In this document: positions 17,889 through 26,861 of the stretch, piece after piece
Position numbering within the stretch: position 1 is the first letter of the stretch
How the letters are laid out: every line of letters starts with the position of its first letter
Assembly: GCA_963707575.1 (NCBI GenBank)
Contig: OY970171.1
Span: 1-64,000 of the forward strand
Direction of reading: 5' to 3'
DNA: 64,000 bases
From: Gaiellasilicea sp963707575
GTDB lineage: Bacteria > Actinomycetota > Thermoleophilia > Gaiellales > Gaiellaceae
Notes under the pieces: generated by a model
Told to the model about the DNA's origin: nothing
Database searches by the model: none
Seen by the model: the letters and a program-made list of their open reading frames with translations, nothing else
Position numbers and translations under genes: made by a program

Positions 17889-18710
17889 CTAGGCCGGCGA
17901 CGGCACTGCGTGCAGCTCGCGCGGGCGCCGATCACGCAGGAGCCGTCTGGCGTAGAGCCGTTCGTCGGCCGCCCGGTACAGGGACAGCGCGTTCAGCCCC
18001 TCCTGAGGGGAGGCCGACCAGCCGAACGTCAGCTTGACGCCACGCTCCTCCAGGACCCGCTCGATCCGGGCCGCGAGCCGGCCCGCATCGTCGACGCTGC
18101 GGCAGTCGGCGAGCACGGCGAACTCGTCACCGCCGACACGCGCGACCTCGTCGGCAGCGCCGAGGAGCGACACGAGTTCTTCTCCGATCTGGCGCAGGAC
18201 CTCGTCGCCGGCTGCATGGCCCTCGTCGTTCACGTGCCGGAAGCCGTCCACGTCGCCGAGGAGGAGCGCGAACGGATGCCCGGACGCGAGCCGCCGGTCG
18301 ACCGCCCGCTCGAACGCGCGCGTGTTGGGGAGGCCGGTCACCCAGTCCCGCTCGGCCAGGATCCGCAGCTCTGCCAGGGCGACCCGGTAGCGCGCTGCGA
18401 ACGTCCCGATCAGCGCGCCCATCGCGACGTAGGTGACGAGGCGGATCGGCGAGGCGATCGTGACGAGCTCCTGCGTTGGCACGGCGTGGTTCAGGACGAC
18501 CGCGATCCCGAACAGAGCCGTTGCAAGCACACCCGCGGCCGCTCCCCAGTGCGGCCCGAACGCCAACGCTACGAGCCCGATCGCGAGGTAGAAGAAATGG
18601 CCGATGCCGAGGCCGGGCCGCTCCAGCAGCACGAGACAGACGAAGACGAGCGCAAAGGTCGCGGCCGCACAGGTCGCGAACAGCCGTCGGGTCGGGAGTG
18701 CCGCAGTCAC
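17889..18710 (-). CDS. membrane-bound GGDEF diguanylate cyclase
   Basis: A 273-residue protein. Four to five transmembrane helices fill residues 10-115. A GGDEF domain follows (residues about 120-265), with the intact active site RVGGDEFAVL and the substrate loop DRDGFR-like LGDVDGFRHVNDEGHAAGDEVL. It makes cyclic di-GMP from GTP at the inner face of the membrane. An inhibitory RxxD site is not obvious. I chose GTG 18710 because the membrane region starts straight after it; 75 bp separate it from the divergent ATPase gene. Confidence 0.88.
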   Translation of the reverse strand: MTAALPTRRLFATCAAATFALVFVCLVLLERPGLGIGHFFYLAIGLVALAFGPHWGAAAGVLATALFGIAVVLNHAVPTQELVTIASPIRLVTYVAMGALIGTFAARYRVALAELRILAERDWVTGLPNTRAFERAVDRRLASGHPFALLLGDVDGFRHVNDEGHAAGDEVLRQIGEELVSLLGAADEVARVGGDEFAVLADCRSVDDAGRLAARIERVLEERGVKLTFGWSASPQEGLNALSLYRAADERLYARRLLRDRRPRELHAVPSPA

Positions 18711-18785
18711 TCGCCCTGAGAATCGCGCGCCCCGTGCAGGGCCGCGTCCCCCGATCGAGTGACGGGCGCCGCTTAGAATTGCCGG

Positions 18786-21155
18786 ATGGCAGGCGGCTTC
18801 GCGCTCGGTACGACGATCGGCGGGGAGCCGTTCTCCGTCGATCCGCGCGATCTGACCACCCACGGGGTGATCGTCGGCATGACCGGCTCGGGCAAGACGG
18901 GCCTCGGGATCGTGCTGCTCGAGGAGGCGCTCTCGGCCGGCGTGCCGGTGCTCGCGCTCGACCCGAAGGGTGACCTCGGCAACCTCCTACTCACTTTCCC
19001 GGACCTCTCGCCGGAGAGCTTCGAGCCGTGGGTGGAGGAGTCCAAGGCACGCGAGGCCGGCGTCTCGGTCGCCGAGCACGCCGCCCAGGTGGCCGCTCAG
19101 TGGCAGGAAGGCCTCGCCGCGTCCGGGATCGGGCCGGAGCGGATTCGGGCGCTGCGCGACTCCGCCGAGCTGACGATCTACACACCGGGCTCGTCTGCCG
19201 GAGTGCCGCTCAACCTGATCGGGTCGCTCAGGGCACCGCAGCTCTCGTGGGAGACCGAGGCGGAGACGCTGCGGGACGAGATCGAGGGCACCGTCTCCAG
19301 CCTGCTCGGGCTCGTCGGGATCACGGGTGACCCGCTTGCGAGCCGCGAGCACGTCCTGCTCTCGAACCTCGTCGAGCACGCCTGGCGCGCCGGCCGCGAT
19401 CTCGACCTCGGCACGCTGATCGGAGAGATCCAGGCCCCGCCGCTGCGCAAGCTCGGCGTCTTCGACATCGACGCGTTCTTCCCGGCGAAGGAGCGCACCG
19501 AGCTCGCACTGCGCCTGAACGCCTTGATTGCGTCGCCGTCGTTCGCAGCCTGGGGCGAGGGCGTCGCGCTCGACCCGGCCGAGCTGCTCGGAGCGCCCGG
19601 CAAGCCGCGGGCCGCGATCGTCTACCTCGCTCACCTCTCCGAGCAGGAGCGTCAGTTCGTCGTGACCCTGATTCTCGCCAAGGTCGTCACGTGGATGCGC
19701 GGTCTGGCCGGGACGAGCGACCTGCGCGCCCTCGTCTACATGGATGAGGTGTTCGGCTTCGCCCCGCCGACCGCCGCCCCGCCGACGAAGAAGCCGATCT
19801 TGACGATCCTCAAGCAGGCGCGCGCATACGGGGTCGGAATGGTGCTCGCCACGCAGAACCCCGTCGACCTCGACTACAAGGCCATGTCCAACGCGGGCAC
19901 GTGGATGGTCGGCCGCCTCCAGACCGAGCGCGACAAGGAGCGCGTGCTGGAGGGGCTGCGCTCGGCCGCCGGAGACACCGATGTCGCGACGCTCGGCGAA
20001 ACGGTCGGCGGGCTCGAGAAACGGCAGTTCCTGGTCGTCAGCGCACACGAGCCGGAGCCGGTCGTCTTCTCCACGCGCTGGGCGATGTCGTACCTGCGCG
20101 GGCCGCTGACGAAGGAGCAGATCGAGACGCTGATGCAGGGCCGGGAGCCGACTCCGGCCGCGGCGCCGCCCAGCCCGCAGGCCGCCACCCCCGCCGCCAC
20201 CCCGGCGCCGGCGCCGGCCGCTGCCGCACCGCCCGTGGCGGGGGACGTGCCCGTGCGCCACCTCCACCCCTCCACCCCGTGGCTGGCCGAGGTCGGCGGT
20301 GTCGTCGCGGGAACTCAGCTGCGCGGCTATCTCGCCGCCCGGCTGAGCCTGCGCTTCGACGACGCCAAGGCCGACCTCGACGCGACGGAGGAGTGGGAGG
20401 CGCTGTACGGCCCGCTCGATGCCGGGCTCGACCTCGACCACGAGACCCAGGTCGACTACGACGACCGCAACTTCACCGCCGAGCCGCCGGCGGGCGCTTC
20501 CTACGTCCCGCCGGACGCGCCGATCGCGGACGCGGCGTTCTTCCAGCAGGCGGGCAAGGAGATCGTGCGCCGCGTCGGCGACACGAGGACGCTCACCGTC
20601 TATCGCAACCGCGCGCTCAAGCTCTACTCCCGCCCCGGCGAGACCGAGGAGCAGTTCGCCGCGCGCGCAGACGAGGCCGCCCAGGCCGCGGCCGACCAGG
20701 AGACGGCGAAGATCCGCGACCGGCTCGAGGCCAAGCAGGATCGCCTGGAGAAGGCCCTCGAGACCGCGCGCCGCCGGAGCGAGGAACTCGAGGTGGAGCA
20801 GAAGTCACGCACGACGACCGAGCTCATCGCCGGTGCGGGTCAGGTGCTGAGCGTCCTGCTCGGCGGCCGTGGCGGCACCAAGACGATCGCCAGCGCCGGG
20901 CGCGCACTGGGCTCCGCCGCGTCGCGTCGCGGCATGACCACGCGGGCCGGCGAGCGCCGCCGCACCGCGGAGGAGAAGATCGACGCCTCCGAGCAGTCGC
21001 TCGAAGATCTGGAGCAGGAGATCGTGGACGAGGTGGCCGAGATCGACGAGAGGTGGGATGCGAAGGCCCAGGAGATCGACGCCGTCGAGGTCCGGCTCGA
21101 GTCGTCCGACGTGCGGCTCGTCGAGTTGGCGCTCGTGTGGGTACCCACCGCCTGA
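18786..21155 (+). CDS. HerA/DUF87-type ATP-binding protein
   Basis: A 789-residue ATPase. Walker A is GMTGSGKTGLGI (residues about 29-40) and Walker B is ALVYMDEVFGFAPP near residue 322. A QARAYGVGMVLATQNPVDLD sensor region follows, typical of HerA/FtsK-like translocases. A Pro/Ala-rich linker (about 455-485) leads to a C-terminal part with a long Glu/Arg coiled coil (about 620-690) and another near the end. It probably moves DNA or remodels a nucleoprotein complex. There is no NurA partner nearby. TAGAAT (18774-18779) ends 6 nt before the ATG. Confidence 0.87.
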   Translation: MAGGFALGTTIGGEPFSVDPRDLTTHGVIVGMTGSGKTGLGIVLLEEALSAGVPVLALDPKGDLGNLLLTFPDLSPESFEPWVEESKAREAGVSVAEHAAQVAAQWQEGLAASGIGPERIRALRDSAELTIYTPGSSAGVPLNLIGSLRAPQLSWETEAETLRDEIEGTVSSLLGLVGITGDPLASREHVLLSNLVEHAWRAGRDLDLGTLIGEIQAPPLRKLGVFDIDAFFPAKERTELALRLNALIASPSFAAWGEGVALDPAELLGAPGKPRAAIVYLAHLSEQERQFVVTLILAKVVTWMRGLAGTSDLRALVYMDEVFGFAPPTAAPPTKKPILTILKQARAYGVGMVLATQNPVDLDYKAMSNAGTWMVGRLQTERDKERVLEGLRSAAGDTDVATLGETVGGLEKRQFLVVSAHEPEPVVFSTRWAMSYLRGPLTKEQIETLMQGREPTPAAAPPSPQAATPAATPAPAPAAAAPPVAGDVPVRHLHPSTPWLAEVGGVVAGTQLRGYLAARLSLRFDDAKADLDATEEWEALYGPLDAGLDLDHETQVDYDDRNFTAEPPAGASYVPPDAPIADAAFFQQAGKEIVRRVGDTRTLTVYRNRALKLYSRPGETEEQFAARADEAAQAAADQETAKIRDRLEAKQDRLEKALETARRRSEELEVEQKSRTTTELIAGAGQVLSVLLGGRGGTKTIASAGRALGSAASRRGMTTRAGERRRTAEEKIDASEQSLEDLEQEIVDEVAEIDERWDAKAQEIDAVEVRLESSDVRLVELALVWVPTA

Positions 21156-21667
21156 TCCGAACGCTCGCGCTCGCCCTCCTCTCGCTCGCCGGCTGCGCCG
21201 CGGAGGACTCCCTCGTCGCGTCAGGCAGCGAGCGCGGCCGCGTGGCGAGCATCGCCGACGGCGACACGCTGCGGCTCATCGACGGCCGGCGGATCCGGCT
21301 CGTCCAGATCGATGCGCCCGAGCCCGGCTCTGAGTGCTTCGGGGCAGCCGCCGAGCGGGAGCTCGCCGGGCTCGCCCCTCCGGGCAGCGACGTCGAGCTC
21401 GAGCGCGACCCGTCGCTCGACGACCGGGACCGCTTCGGACGCCTCCTCCGGTACGTCAGCGTCGAGGGCGAGAACGTCAATCTGGCCCTGGTCGAGCGCG
21501 GCGCGGCCGCTCCGTACTTCTTCCGCGGCGAGCGTGGCCGCCACGCCGACGATCTGCTCGACGCCGCCGAAGCGGCTCGGTCGGACAAGAGGGGGCTCTG
21601 GGGCGCCTGCCCGGCAGCGCAGCTTCACCCCGGCCGGACGCTCGTGGCCGGCGAAGCACGAGGCTAG
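21137..21667 (+). CDS. thermonuclease (SNase-like) lipoprotein
   Basis: A 176-residue staphylococcal-nuclease-family protein. A lipoprotein signal ends in LSLAGC (Cys20). The SNase fold shows ASIADGDTLRLIDGRRIRLVQIDAPE, the catalytic-type DRFGRLLRYV block and a downstream LVERGAA. It is exported and membrane-anchored, and probably cuts extracellular nucleic acid. The GTG start at 21137 overlaps the upstream ATPase gene by 19 bases, so they share a message. It ends 4 bases into the convergent regulator gene. Confidence 0.88.
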   Translation: MGTHRLIRTLALALLSLAGCAAEDSLVASGSERGRVASIADGDTLRLIDGRRIRLVQIDAPEPGSECFGAAAERELAGLAPPGSDVELERDPSLDDRDRFGRLLRYVSVEGENVNLALVERGAAAPYFFRGERGRHADDLLDAAEAARSDKRGLWGACPAAQLHPGRTLVAGEARG

Positions 21668-22284
21668 GAAATGAGCGAATCCCGTAGCGCGATCGCGACC
21701 GCCTGCGTGCGCGTGGCGGCGCCGAGCTTCGCCATCGCCACGCCGAGCTGCGTCCGCGCCGTGTCCGGCGAGATGAAGAGCTCCTTGCCGATCGACTCGT
21801 TGGAGTGCCCGTCGGCGAGCAATCGCAGCACGTCGCGCTCCCGCGCGGTGAGCCGGACGTCGCCGTCGGCTGCGCGCAGGACGACGTCGGCCAGCGACGG
21901 GTCGATGTACATGCCACCCCCGACGACCGTCTCGAGCGCATGGATGAGCGCCTCGAGCGGCGCGTCCTTGAGCACGAAGCCGCGCGCGCCAGCGTCGAGC
22001 GCCTCGGTGAGCAGGGCGCGATCGGCGTACCCGGAGTAGGCGACGGCCGCACACTGCGGGGTCGACCGGGCGAGCCGCCGTACGGCACCGGTGCCGCCGA
22101 GCAGCGGCATGCGCAGATCGAGCAGGGCCAGCAGCGGCCGCTGCGCCTCGACGAGCGCGATTGCCTCCTCCCCGTTCCGGGCGCGACCGACGACCCGGAA
22201 GCCCTTGGCTTCGAGGTAGCGGGAGACGCTGTCGAGGACGGCAGGATGGTCGTCTGCGACGACACATGTGGTCGCGGAGCTCAT
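21664..22284 (-). CDS. NarL/FixJ family response regulator
   Basis: A 206-residue two-domain regulator. The receiver domain has the acidic pocket VVADDH and phospho-acceptor Asp56 in LLALLDLRMP. The C-terminal LuxR-type helix-turn-helix is LTARERDVLRLLADGHSNESIGKELFIS. It is transcribed away from a large hybrid histidine kinase 93 bp upstream, its probable partner. ATG 22284 is chosen because the receiver begins directly after it. Confidence 0.92.
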   Translation of the reverse strand: MSSATTCVVADDHPAVLDSVSRYLEAKGFRVVGRARNGEEAIALVEAQRPLLALLDLRMPLLGGTGAVRRLARSTPQCAAVAYSGYADRALLTEALDAGARGFVLKDAPLEALIHALETVVGGGMYIDPSLADVVLRAADGDVRLTARERDVLRLLADGHSNESIGKELFISPDTARTQLGVAMAKLGAATRTQAVAIALRDSLIS

Positions 22285-22377
22285 GGGGCCGTTGTCGGCC
22301 GGCGCTGCCGCGAGTTGAGCGCCTGGCGGGCAGCACGAAGCGCTCAAGCTCGGGCCTCAACGTCCGATGTATCCTCG

Positions 22378-25293
22378 GTGGAGGACGTGCAGTTCAGGTC
22401 GATCGTCGAGCAGCTCCCGCTCGTGGTCTACGTCGACGAGCTCGACGAGCGCAGCTCAGCCCGCTACGTCAGCCCTCTCATCGAGCGACTGCTCGGTTAC
22501 ACAGCCGAGGAATGGCTCGCCGATCCCGACTTGTTCGTGCGCTGCCTGCACCCGGACGACCGGCAGCGCGTGCTCTTCGACATCGCCCGGCGCAACGAGA
22601 GCGGCAACTCGACGCCGGTCTCCGATTACCGGCTGATCGCCCGCGACGGCGCGATCGTCTGGGTCTGCGACGACGAAGTCGTCGTGCGTGACGCCGACGG
22701 CACCCCCCGCTATGCGCAGGGCTACCTCCAGGACGTGACCGAGCGGCACGAGAGCAGCACCCGGCTCGAGCTGCTCGTCGGCATCCTCTCGGCCGCCGTG
22801 GACGGCCTCTCCCCCGAGGAGGCGGTGCGGGCCGCAGTCGACCGGCTGGCGGCGTTCTTCCCCGACGTCCGCGTCAGCTTCTGCCTGGTGACACCGCAAC
22901 GGCACCTGGAGCCGCAGTACGCGTCGCTGCACTCGGCGCTGCCGCCGCCGGGAGGCGGCCCGCTCGATCTGGACGACGAGTACCTCTGGCTGCTCGGGCA
23001 GGGCCAGGCGGTGGCCGTCGACGACGTGCGCTCGGAGATCCGCTTCCGGAGGCTCGTCGACCGGTTGGCCGCCGGCGGCGTAGGCGCGTTCCTCGACGTG
23101 CCGCTGCGCCGCGACGGCCGCCTGGCAGCCGTGCTCTGCTTCGACGCGGCCGCCCCGCGTCGCTGGAGCCGCTACGAGCTGAACGCGCTGGGCGAGGTCG
23201 CGGACCAGCTTGCGGTCATCCTCGCGGGCGCCAATGCCCGCGTCGACCGCGAGCGGGTCGAGCGCGACCTGCGCCGCCGCGACGCGATCCTGGAGGCGGT
23301 CAGCCGCAGCGCCGAGCGCCTGCTGCTCGAGCCCACCTGGCGGGAGGCCGCGCCGAGCGTGCTGGAGGAGCTCGGCACCGCGGTCGGCGCCAGCAGGGCG
23401 TACCTGTTCGAGAACGATGTTGCCTTCGACGGCACGGTCGTCACGAGCCAGCGCGCCGAATGGGTCGCGTCGGGGATCAAGCCCCAGCGCGCCAACCCGG
23501 TCATGCAGGAGCTGCGCTTCAGCGACGTGGGCCTGGGGCGCTTCGAGCAGCTCGTCGGGAAGGACGAGGTCTACGCAGTCAACGTCTGTGACCTGGCCCG
23601 GGACGAACGTGCGCTCTTCGAGGAGGTCGACATCCGCTCGGTGATGACCGTGCCTATCTTCGTCGAGGGAATCTGGTGGGGCTTCGTCGGCTTCGACGAC
23701 CGCGTCGCCGAGCGGGACTGGACACCCGCAGAGACGGACGCGCTGCGCACCGCCGCGAGCCTCGTCGCGGCCGCGATCAAGCGCGAGCGTTCGGAGGCCG
23801 TGCTGCGTGAGCACGAGCAGAAGCTCCGGGCCGTCTTCGAGACTGCCCTCGACGCGATCTTCATCACCAACGATGCCCGTGAGTACGTGGACGCCAATCC
23901 GGCCGGCTGCGATCTGCTGGGCGTCGCGAAGCGCGACTTGCTCGGTCGGCGCATCGACGACTTCGCCGCCGCCGACCGCCTGGAGACAATCGACGCCGAG
24001 TGGGAGGCGTACGTCTCGGGCGGCCCGACGATGTCGGAGAGCCGGATCCGGCGCGCGAACGGTGAGCACCGTGAGCTGGACGTCTCCGCCCGGCCGCAGT
24101 TCCTACCCGGCCTCAACATCGCCTTCGCGCGCGATGTCACCGATCGGAAGCGGCTGGAGAACGAGCTCCTGAACGCGCAGCGCCTGGAGAGCATCGGCCG
24201 CCTCGCCGGCGGCGTCGCGCACGACTTCAACAACCTGCTGACCGCGATCGGCGGCTACACCGCACTGCTGCTGGAGCGCGCGAACGGCGATGCGGCGCTC
24301 GCCCACGACCTCGGAGAGATCCGCCGTGCGACCGAGCGCGCAGGCGAGCTGACCAACCAGTTGCTCGCGTTCGGCCGGCGCCAGGTGCTGCAACCCCGTG
24401 CGGTCGACCTGAACGAGATCCTTTCCGAGGTCGGATCGCTGCTGCAGCGGCTGCTCGGGGAGCACGTCGAGCTCGAGCTCCTGCCCGCGCCGGCGCCTGC
24501 CACCGTCCGGGCCGATCCCGGCCAGCTCGAGCAGGTGATCGTGAATCTCGCGGTGAACGCACGCGATGCGATGCCGGACGGCGGGCAGCTCCAGATCGCG
24601 ATCGACGACGTCGAGCTTCCCGAAGGCGCGTTCGTCGAGCTCCGCGCGGCCGACACCGGGGTGGGTATGGACGCCGAGACGCTCGGGCGCATCTTCGAGC
24701 CGTTCTTCACGACCCGCGAGGAGGGTGTGGGCCTTGGTCTCGCTTCGGTGTACGGGATCGTGCGCCAGAGCGGCGGCGACGTCGCCGCCGTGAGCGAGCC
24801 CGGACACGGCACGACGTTCACGGTCCGGCTGCCTCGGATCGACGAGCCGCCCGCTCCCATCGTCGCCGTTGCGGCGCCCGTGGCCGACGCCCAGACCGGG
24901 ACCGAGACGATCCTGCTCGTCGAGGACGAGGACGTCGTGCGCACCCTCACCCAGCGCGTCCTGGAGCGCTGCGGCTACACCGTGCTCCCGTGTGCGAACG
25001 GCGCCGATGCGGTCGAGCTCGCCGCCGGTCATTCGGACCCGATTCACTTGCTGCTGACGGACGTCGTCATGCCCGGCCTTCGCGGCCATGAGGTGGCCGA
25101 GCACGTGGTCGCCTCGCGACCGGAGATCAAGGTGCTCTACATGTCCGGCTACGCGGACGAGGCGCTCCTCGGCGCCGCCGCGATCGCCGGCCCGGCGTTG
25201 CTCGAGAAGCCGTTCGCAGTCGACACCCTCGCCCGCCGCGTGCGCGAAGCACTCGAGGTGGCGTCGGATACCATCTCCGCCACGCGGGCGTAG
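22378..25293 (+). CDS. hybrid histidine kinase with PAS-GAF-GAF-PAS sensors and receiver domain
   Basis: A soluble 971-residue kinase. The order is PAS (about 1-125), GAF (about 135-285), a second GAF (about 310-470), PAS (about 475-595), a dimerisation domain with the phospho-His in GGVAHDFNNLL (His615), a HATPase domain with the N box LAVNARDAMPDGG and the ADTGVGMD G box, and a receiver with phospho-acceptor Asp895 in LLLTDVVMPG. There are no transmembrane helices, so it senses cytoplasmic or diffusible signals. GTG 22378 is the likely start. Its stop codon lies inside the tRNA-Gly gene that follows. Confidence 0.9.
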   Translation: MEDVQFRSIVEQLPLVVYVDELDERSSARYVSPLIERLLGYTAEEWLADPDLFVRCLHPDDRQRVLFDIARRNESGNSTPVSDYRLIARDGAIVWVCDDEVVVRDADGTPRYAQGYLQDVTERHESSTRLELLVGILSAAVDGLSPEEAVRAAVDRLAAFFPDVRVSFCLVTPQRHLEPQYASLHSALPPPGGGPLDLDDEYLWLLGQGQAVAVDDVRSEIRFRRLVDRLAAGGVGAFLDVPLRRDGRLAAVLCFDAAAPRRWSRYELNALGEVADQLAVILAGANARVDRERVERDLRRRDAILEAVSRSAERLLLEPTWREAAPSVLEELGTAVGASRAYLFENDVAFDGTVVTSQRAEWVASGIKPQRANPVMQELRFSDVGLGRFEQLVGKDEVYAVNVCDLARDERALFEEVDIRSVMTVPIFVEGIWWGFVGFDDRVAERDWTPAETDALRTAASLVAAAIKRERSEAVLREHEQKLRAVFETALDAIFITNDAREYVDANPAGCDLLGVAKRDLLGRRIDDFAAADRLETIDAEWEAYVSGGPTMSESRIRRANGEHRELDVSARPQFLPGLNIAFARDVTDRKRLENELLNAQRLESIGRLAGGVAHDFNNLLTAIGGYTALLLERANGDAALAHDLGEIRRATERAGELTNQLLAFGRRQVLQPRAVDLNEILSEVGSLLQRLLGEHVELELLPAPAPATVRADPGQLEQVIVNLAVNARDAMPDGGQLQIAIDDVELPEGAFVELRAADTGVGMDAETLGRIFEPFFTTREEGVGLGLASVYGIVRQSGGDVAAVSEPGHGTTFTVRLPRIDEPPAPIVAVAAPVADAQTGTETILLVEDEDVVRTLTQRVLERCGYTVLPCANGADAVELAAGHSDPIHLLLTDVVMPGLRGHEVAEHVVASRPEIKVLYMSGYADEALLGAAAIAGPALLEKPFAVDTLARRVREALEVASDTISATRA

Positions 25294-25356
25294 CTCAGTT
25301 GGTAGAGCATCAGCTTCCCAAGCTGAGGGTCGTGGGTTCGAGCCCCATCGCCCGCT
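25284..25356 (+). tRNA. tRNA-Gly(CCC)
   Basis: A 73-base cloverleaf. The acceptor arm GCGGGCG pairs with CGCCCGC. The D arm is GCTC/GAGC. The anticodon stem TCAGC/GCTGA holds loop TTCCCAA (anticodon CCC). The T arm is GTGGG-TTCGAGC-CCCAT and the discriminator is T. The first 10 bases overlap the end of the histidine kinase gene. Its 3' end is copied at 37136-37160. Confidence 0.95.
25332..25356 (+). repeat. attL-like copy: tRNA-Gly 3' end
   Basis: These 25 bases (T arm to acceptor end) recur at 37136-37160 with one mismatch, in the same orientation. This is the usual sign of an element integrated into the 3' end of a tRNA gene. Confidence 0.8.
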
Positions 25357-25384
25357 TCCACGAAAGCCCTGCTGCCGCGGGTTC

Positions 25385-25412
25385 GGAGGACATTCCCGAA
25401 CACTGACGCAAC
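25385..25412 (+). repeat. cassette repeat, copy 1
   Basis: First copy, 28 bp after tRNA-Gly. The left box is intact (GACATTCCCGAACACTG); the right box is degenerate (ACGCA instead of GCCCA). Confidence 0.75.
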
Positions 25413-25472
25413 CAGAGGTACGGACGTCTGACCCACGTACCCTGCGGGGCACGGGTGATCTTTGCGATCCGC

Positions 25473-25478
25473 GATAAT
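25473..25478 (+). promoter_or_regulatory. -10 box, leaderless promoter of VOC cassette gene
   Basis: GATAAT ends 6 nt before the GTG start at 25485, the spacing seen for many genes in this window. Confidence 0.55.
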
Positions 25479-25484
25479 GGCCGC

Positions 25485-25922
25485 GTGGCGCTTCAACGGA
25501 TGGACAACGTCGGCATCGTGGTGGAGTCGCTTGATGCCGCTGTCTCCTTTTTCGCCGAGCTGGGCCTCGAACTCGAGGGGCGAGACGTGATCGAAGGAGA
25601 CTGGTCAGGGCGCGTCACTGGACTGCGCGACCAGCGCGTCGAGGTCGCCATGATGCGTATGCCGGACGGCCACGGCAAGATCGAACTCTCGCGCTTTCTC
25701 ACGCCGCCTCCGGTCGCCGATCACCGAAACGCACCGGTAAACGCCCTAGGCTACCTCCGCATTATGTTCGCCGTGGACGACCTCGACGATACGCTCGCCC
25801 GGCTCCACGAGCACGGCGCGCAGCTCGTCGACGAAGTGGTCCAGTACGAAGACGTGTATCGGCTCTGCTACGTCCGAGGCCCCGAGGGCATACTCATCGG
25901 GCTGGCCGAGCCACTCGGCTGA
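25485..25922 (+). CDS. VOC (glyoxalase/bleomycin-resistance-like) protein, cassette gene
   Basis: A 145-residue vicinal-oxygen-chelate protein starting ALQRMDNVGIVVESLDAAVSFFAELGL, with the paired beta-alpha-beta-beta-beta units of the family and an FAVDDLDDTLARLHEHGAQLV second half. It ends with the family-type RGPEGILIGLAEPLG. Possible roles are metal-dependent lyase, isomerase or drug-binding protein; the substrate is unknown. It fills the first unit of the array, and a repeat lies 12 bp after its stop. The GTG start is fixed by GATAAT 6 nt upstream. Confidence 0.88.
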   Translation: MALQRMDNVGIVVESLDAAVSFFAELGLELEGRDVIEGDWSGRVTGLRDQRVEVAMMRMPDGHGKIELSRFLTPPPVADHRNAPVNALGYLRIMFAVDDLDDTLARLHEHGAQLVDEVVQYEDVYRLCYVRGPEGILIGLAEPLG

Positions 25923-25934
25923 CGCCCGAAGAGC

Positions 25935-25963
25935 TCAGGCGACAGCACGCTGGCCCAGCCGAC
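25935..25963 (+). repeat. cassette repeat, copy 2 (internally deleted)
   Basis: TCAGGCGACA is joined to GCACGCTGGCCCAG: the CATTCCCGA core is shortened while both ends match the consensus. Confidence 0.65.
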
Positions 25964-25965
25964 GC

Positions 25966-26169
25966 TCAGCGTCTTGATCGTTGGTCGCGTCCCCGTCGGC
26001 GCGTGCGCGTACTCATTTGCCGACCATCGGAACCGCCTGCCTCCGGTTCCTCGTTGTGGACGATCATCCGCCACGCTCCCCGACCGAGCGCGAAGACGAC
26101 GAGGAACGCGGGCAGACCCAGAACGAGCGCGATTACAAACGGAGCGTCTATTGGGCGACCATAGCGCAC
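25966..26169 (-). CDS. small membrane protein, cassette gene
   Basis: A 67-residue protein with one strong transmembrane helix (APFVIALVLGLPAFLVVFAL) followed by a polar, basic tail rich in Arg (TRTRRRGRDQRSRR). The stop abuts repeat copy 2. It is divergent from the acetyltransferase in the same unit. Function unknown; the pattern fits a real gene but the length makes this uncertain. Confidence 0.5.
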   Translation of the reverse strand: MRYGRPIDAPFVIALVLGLPAFLVVFALGRGAWRMIVHNEEPEAGGSDGRQMSTRTRRRGRDQRSRR

Positions 26170-26235
26170 AGGCTAGGGCAGCAAGCGATCCCCGTCATCG
26201 AGGCGGCGACGCTGAACGTGGCGTATGTTCGATGC

Positions 26236-26826
26236 GTGTCTACGAAGTCGGGTCGAGGCGCGGGTGGCGGCTATGTCCTCGAGACTGAACGCCTCGGATT
26301 GCGTCCTCCCTCTCTTGACGATGAGGAGCCAGCAGCCGAGCTGCTTACCGATCCAGCGGTAATGCAGTTCCTCGGTGGTGAGGTTGTGCCACGTGAGCAT
26401 GTTCCCGACGTCATAGCCAAGTGGTTGCGGCGTTGGGACGAAAACGACATTGGGCCGTTCGTGATCGAACGACGACGTGACCGACGCTTCGTCGGCCGTG
26501 CCGGTCTGCTTGTCTGGGACACGCGCGGTTGGACGCACTCGACGCTCGCGGAGGCGGGCCGCCATGCCCAGCCAGAGCTGGGGTGGGCGCTTGCGCGCGC
26601 GCACTGGGGAGTCGGCTACGCAACTGAGGCAGCCCAAGCGGTACGTGAGTGGGCGCGCGAGGAACGCAAGATGCGTCACCTGATCTCATTGATCGCACCT
26701 GACAACGTTGCTTCGCAACGAGTTGCCGAGCGGCTTCAGGCCACTCCCAAAGAGACAGTCACACTGTTCGACTCGGGCGAAGCGGTCGTGTGGGCGCACC
26801 CACCAGCAGTGGGACGAGTCGAGTAG
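26236..26826 (+). CDS. GNAT acetyltransferase (RimJ/RimL-like), cassette gene
   Basis: A 196-residue N-acetyltransferase. The N-terminus LETERLGLRPPSLDDEEPAAELL is typical of RimJ/RimL-type GNAT proteins. LGWALARAHWGVGYATEAAQAV holds the acetyl-CoA loop (R/Q-x-x-G-x-G/A region), and NVASQRVAERLQ is the late helix. It may acetylate a protein N-terminus or a small molecule. GTG 26236 is picked because TATGTT (26224-26229) ends 6 nt before it. A repeat starts 3 bp after its stop. Confidence 0.87.
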   Translation: MSTKSGRGAGGGYVLETERLGLRPPSLDDEEPAAELLTDPAVMQFLGGEVVPREHVPDVIAKWLRRWDENDIGPFVIERRRDRRFVGRAGLLVWDTRGWTHSTLAEAGRHAQPELGWALARAHWGVGYATEAAQAVREWAREERKMRHLISLIAPDNVASQRVAERLQATPKETVTLFDSGEAVVWAHPPAVGRVE

Positions 26827-26829
26827 TCG

Positions 26830-26860
26830 TCAGGCGTCATTCCCGAACGCTGGCCCAGGC
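26830..26860 (+). repeat. cassette repeat, copy 3
   Basis: A full consensus copy of the GGCGTCATT subtype, squeezed between the acetyltransferase stop and the stop of the next, minus-strand gene. Confidence 0.9.
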
Positions 26861-26861
26861 A

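Noticed and set aside
24103..25452. A minus-strand protein antisense to the histidine kinase and tRNA-Gly
   Set aside because: It is a shadow of the kinase. Its GSNPRPSAWEADALPTELRP-like piece is antisense tRNA, a well-known artefact.
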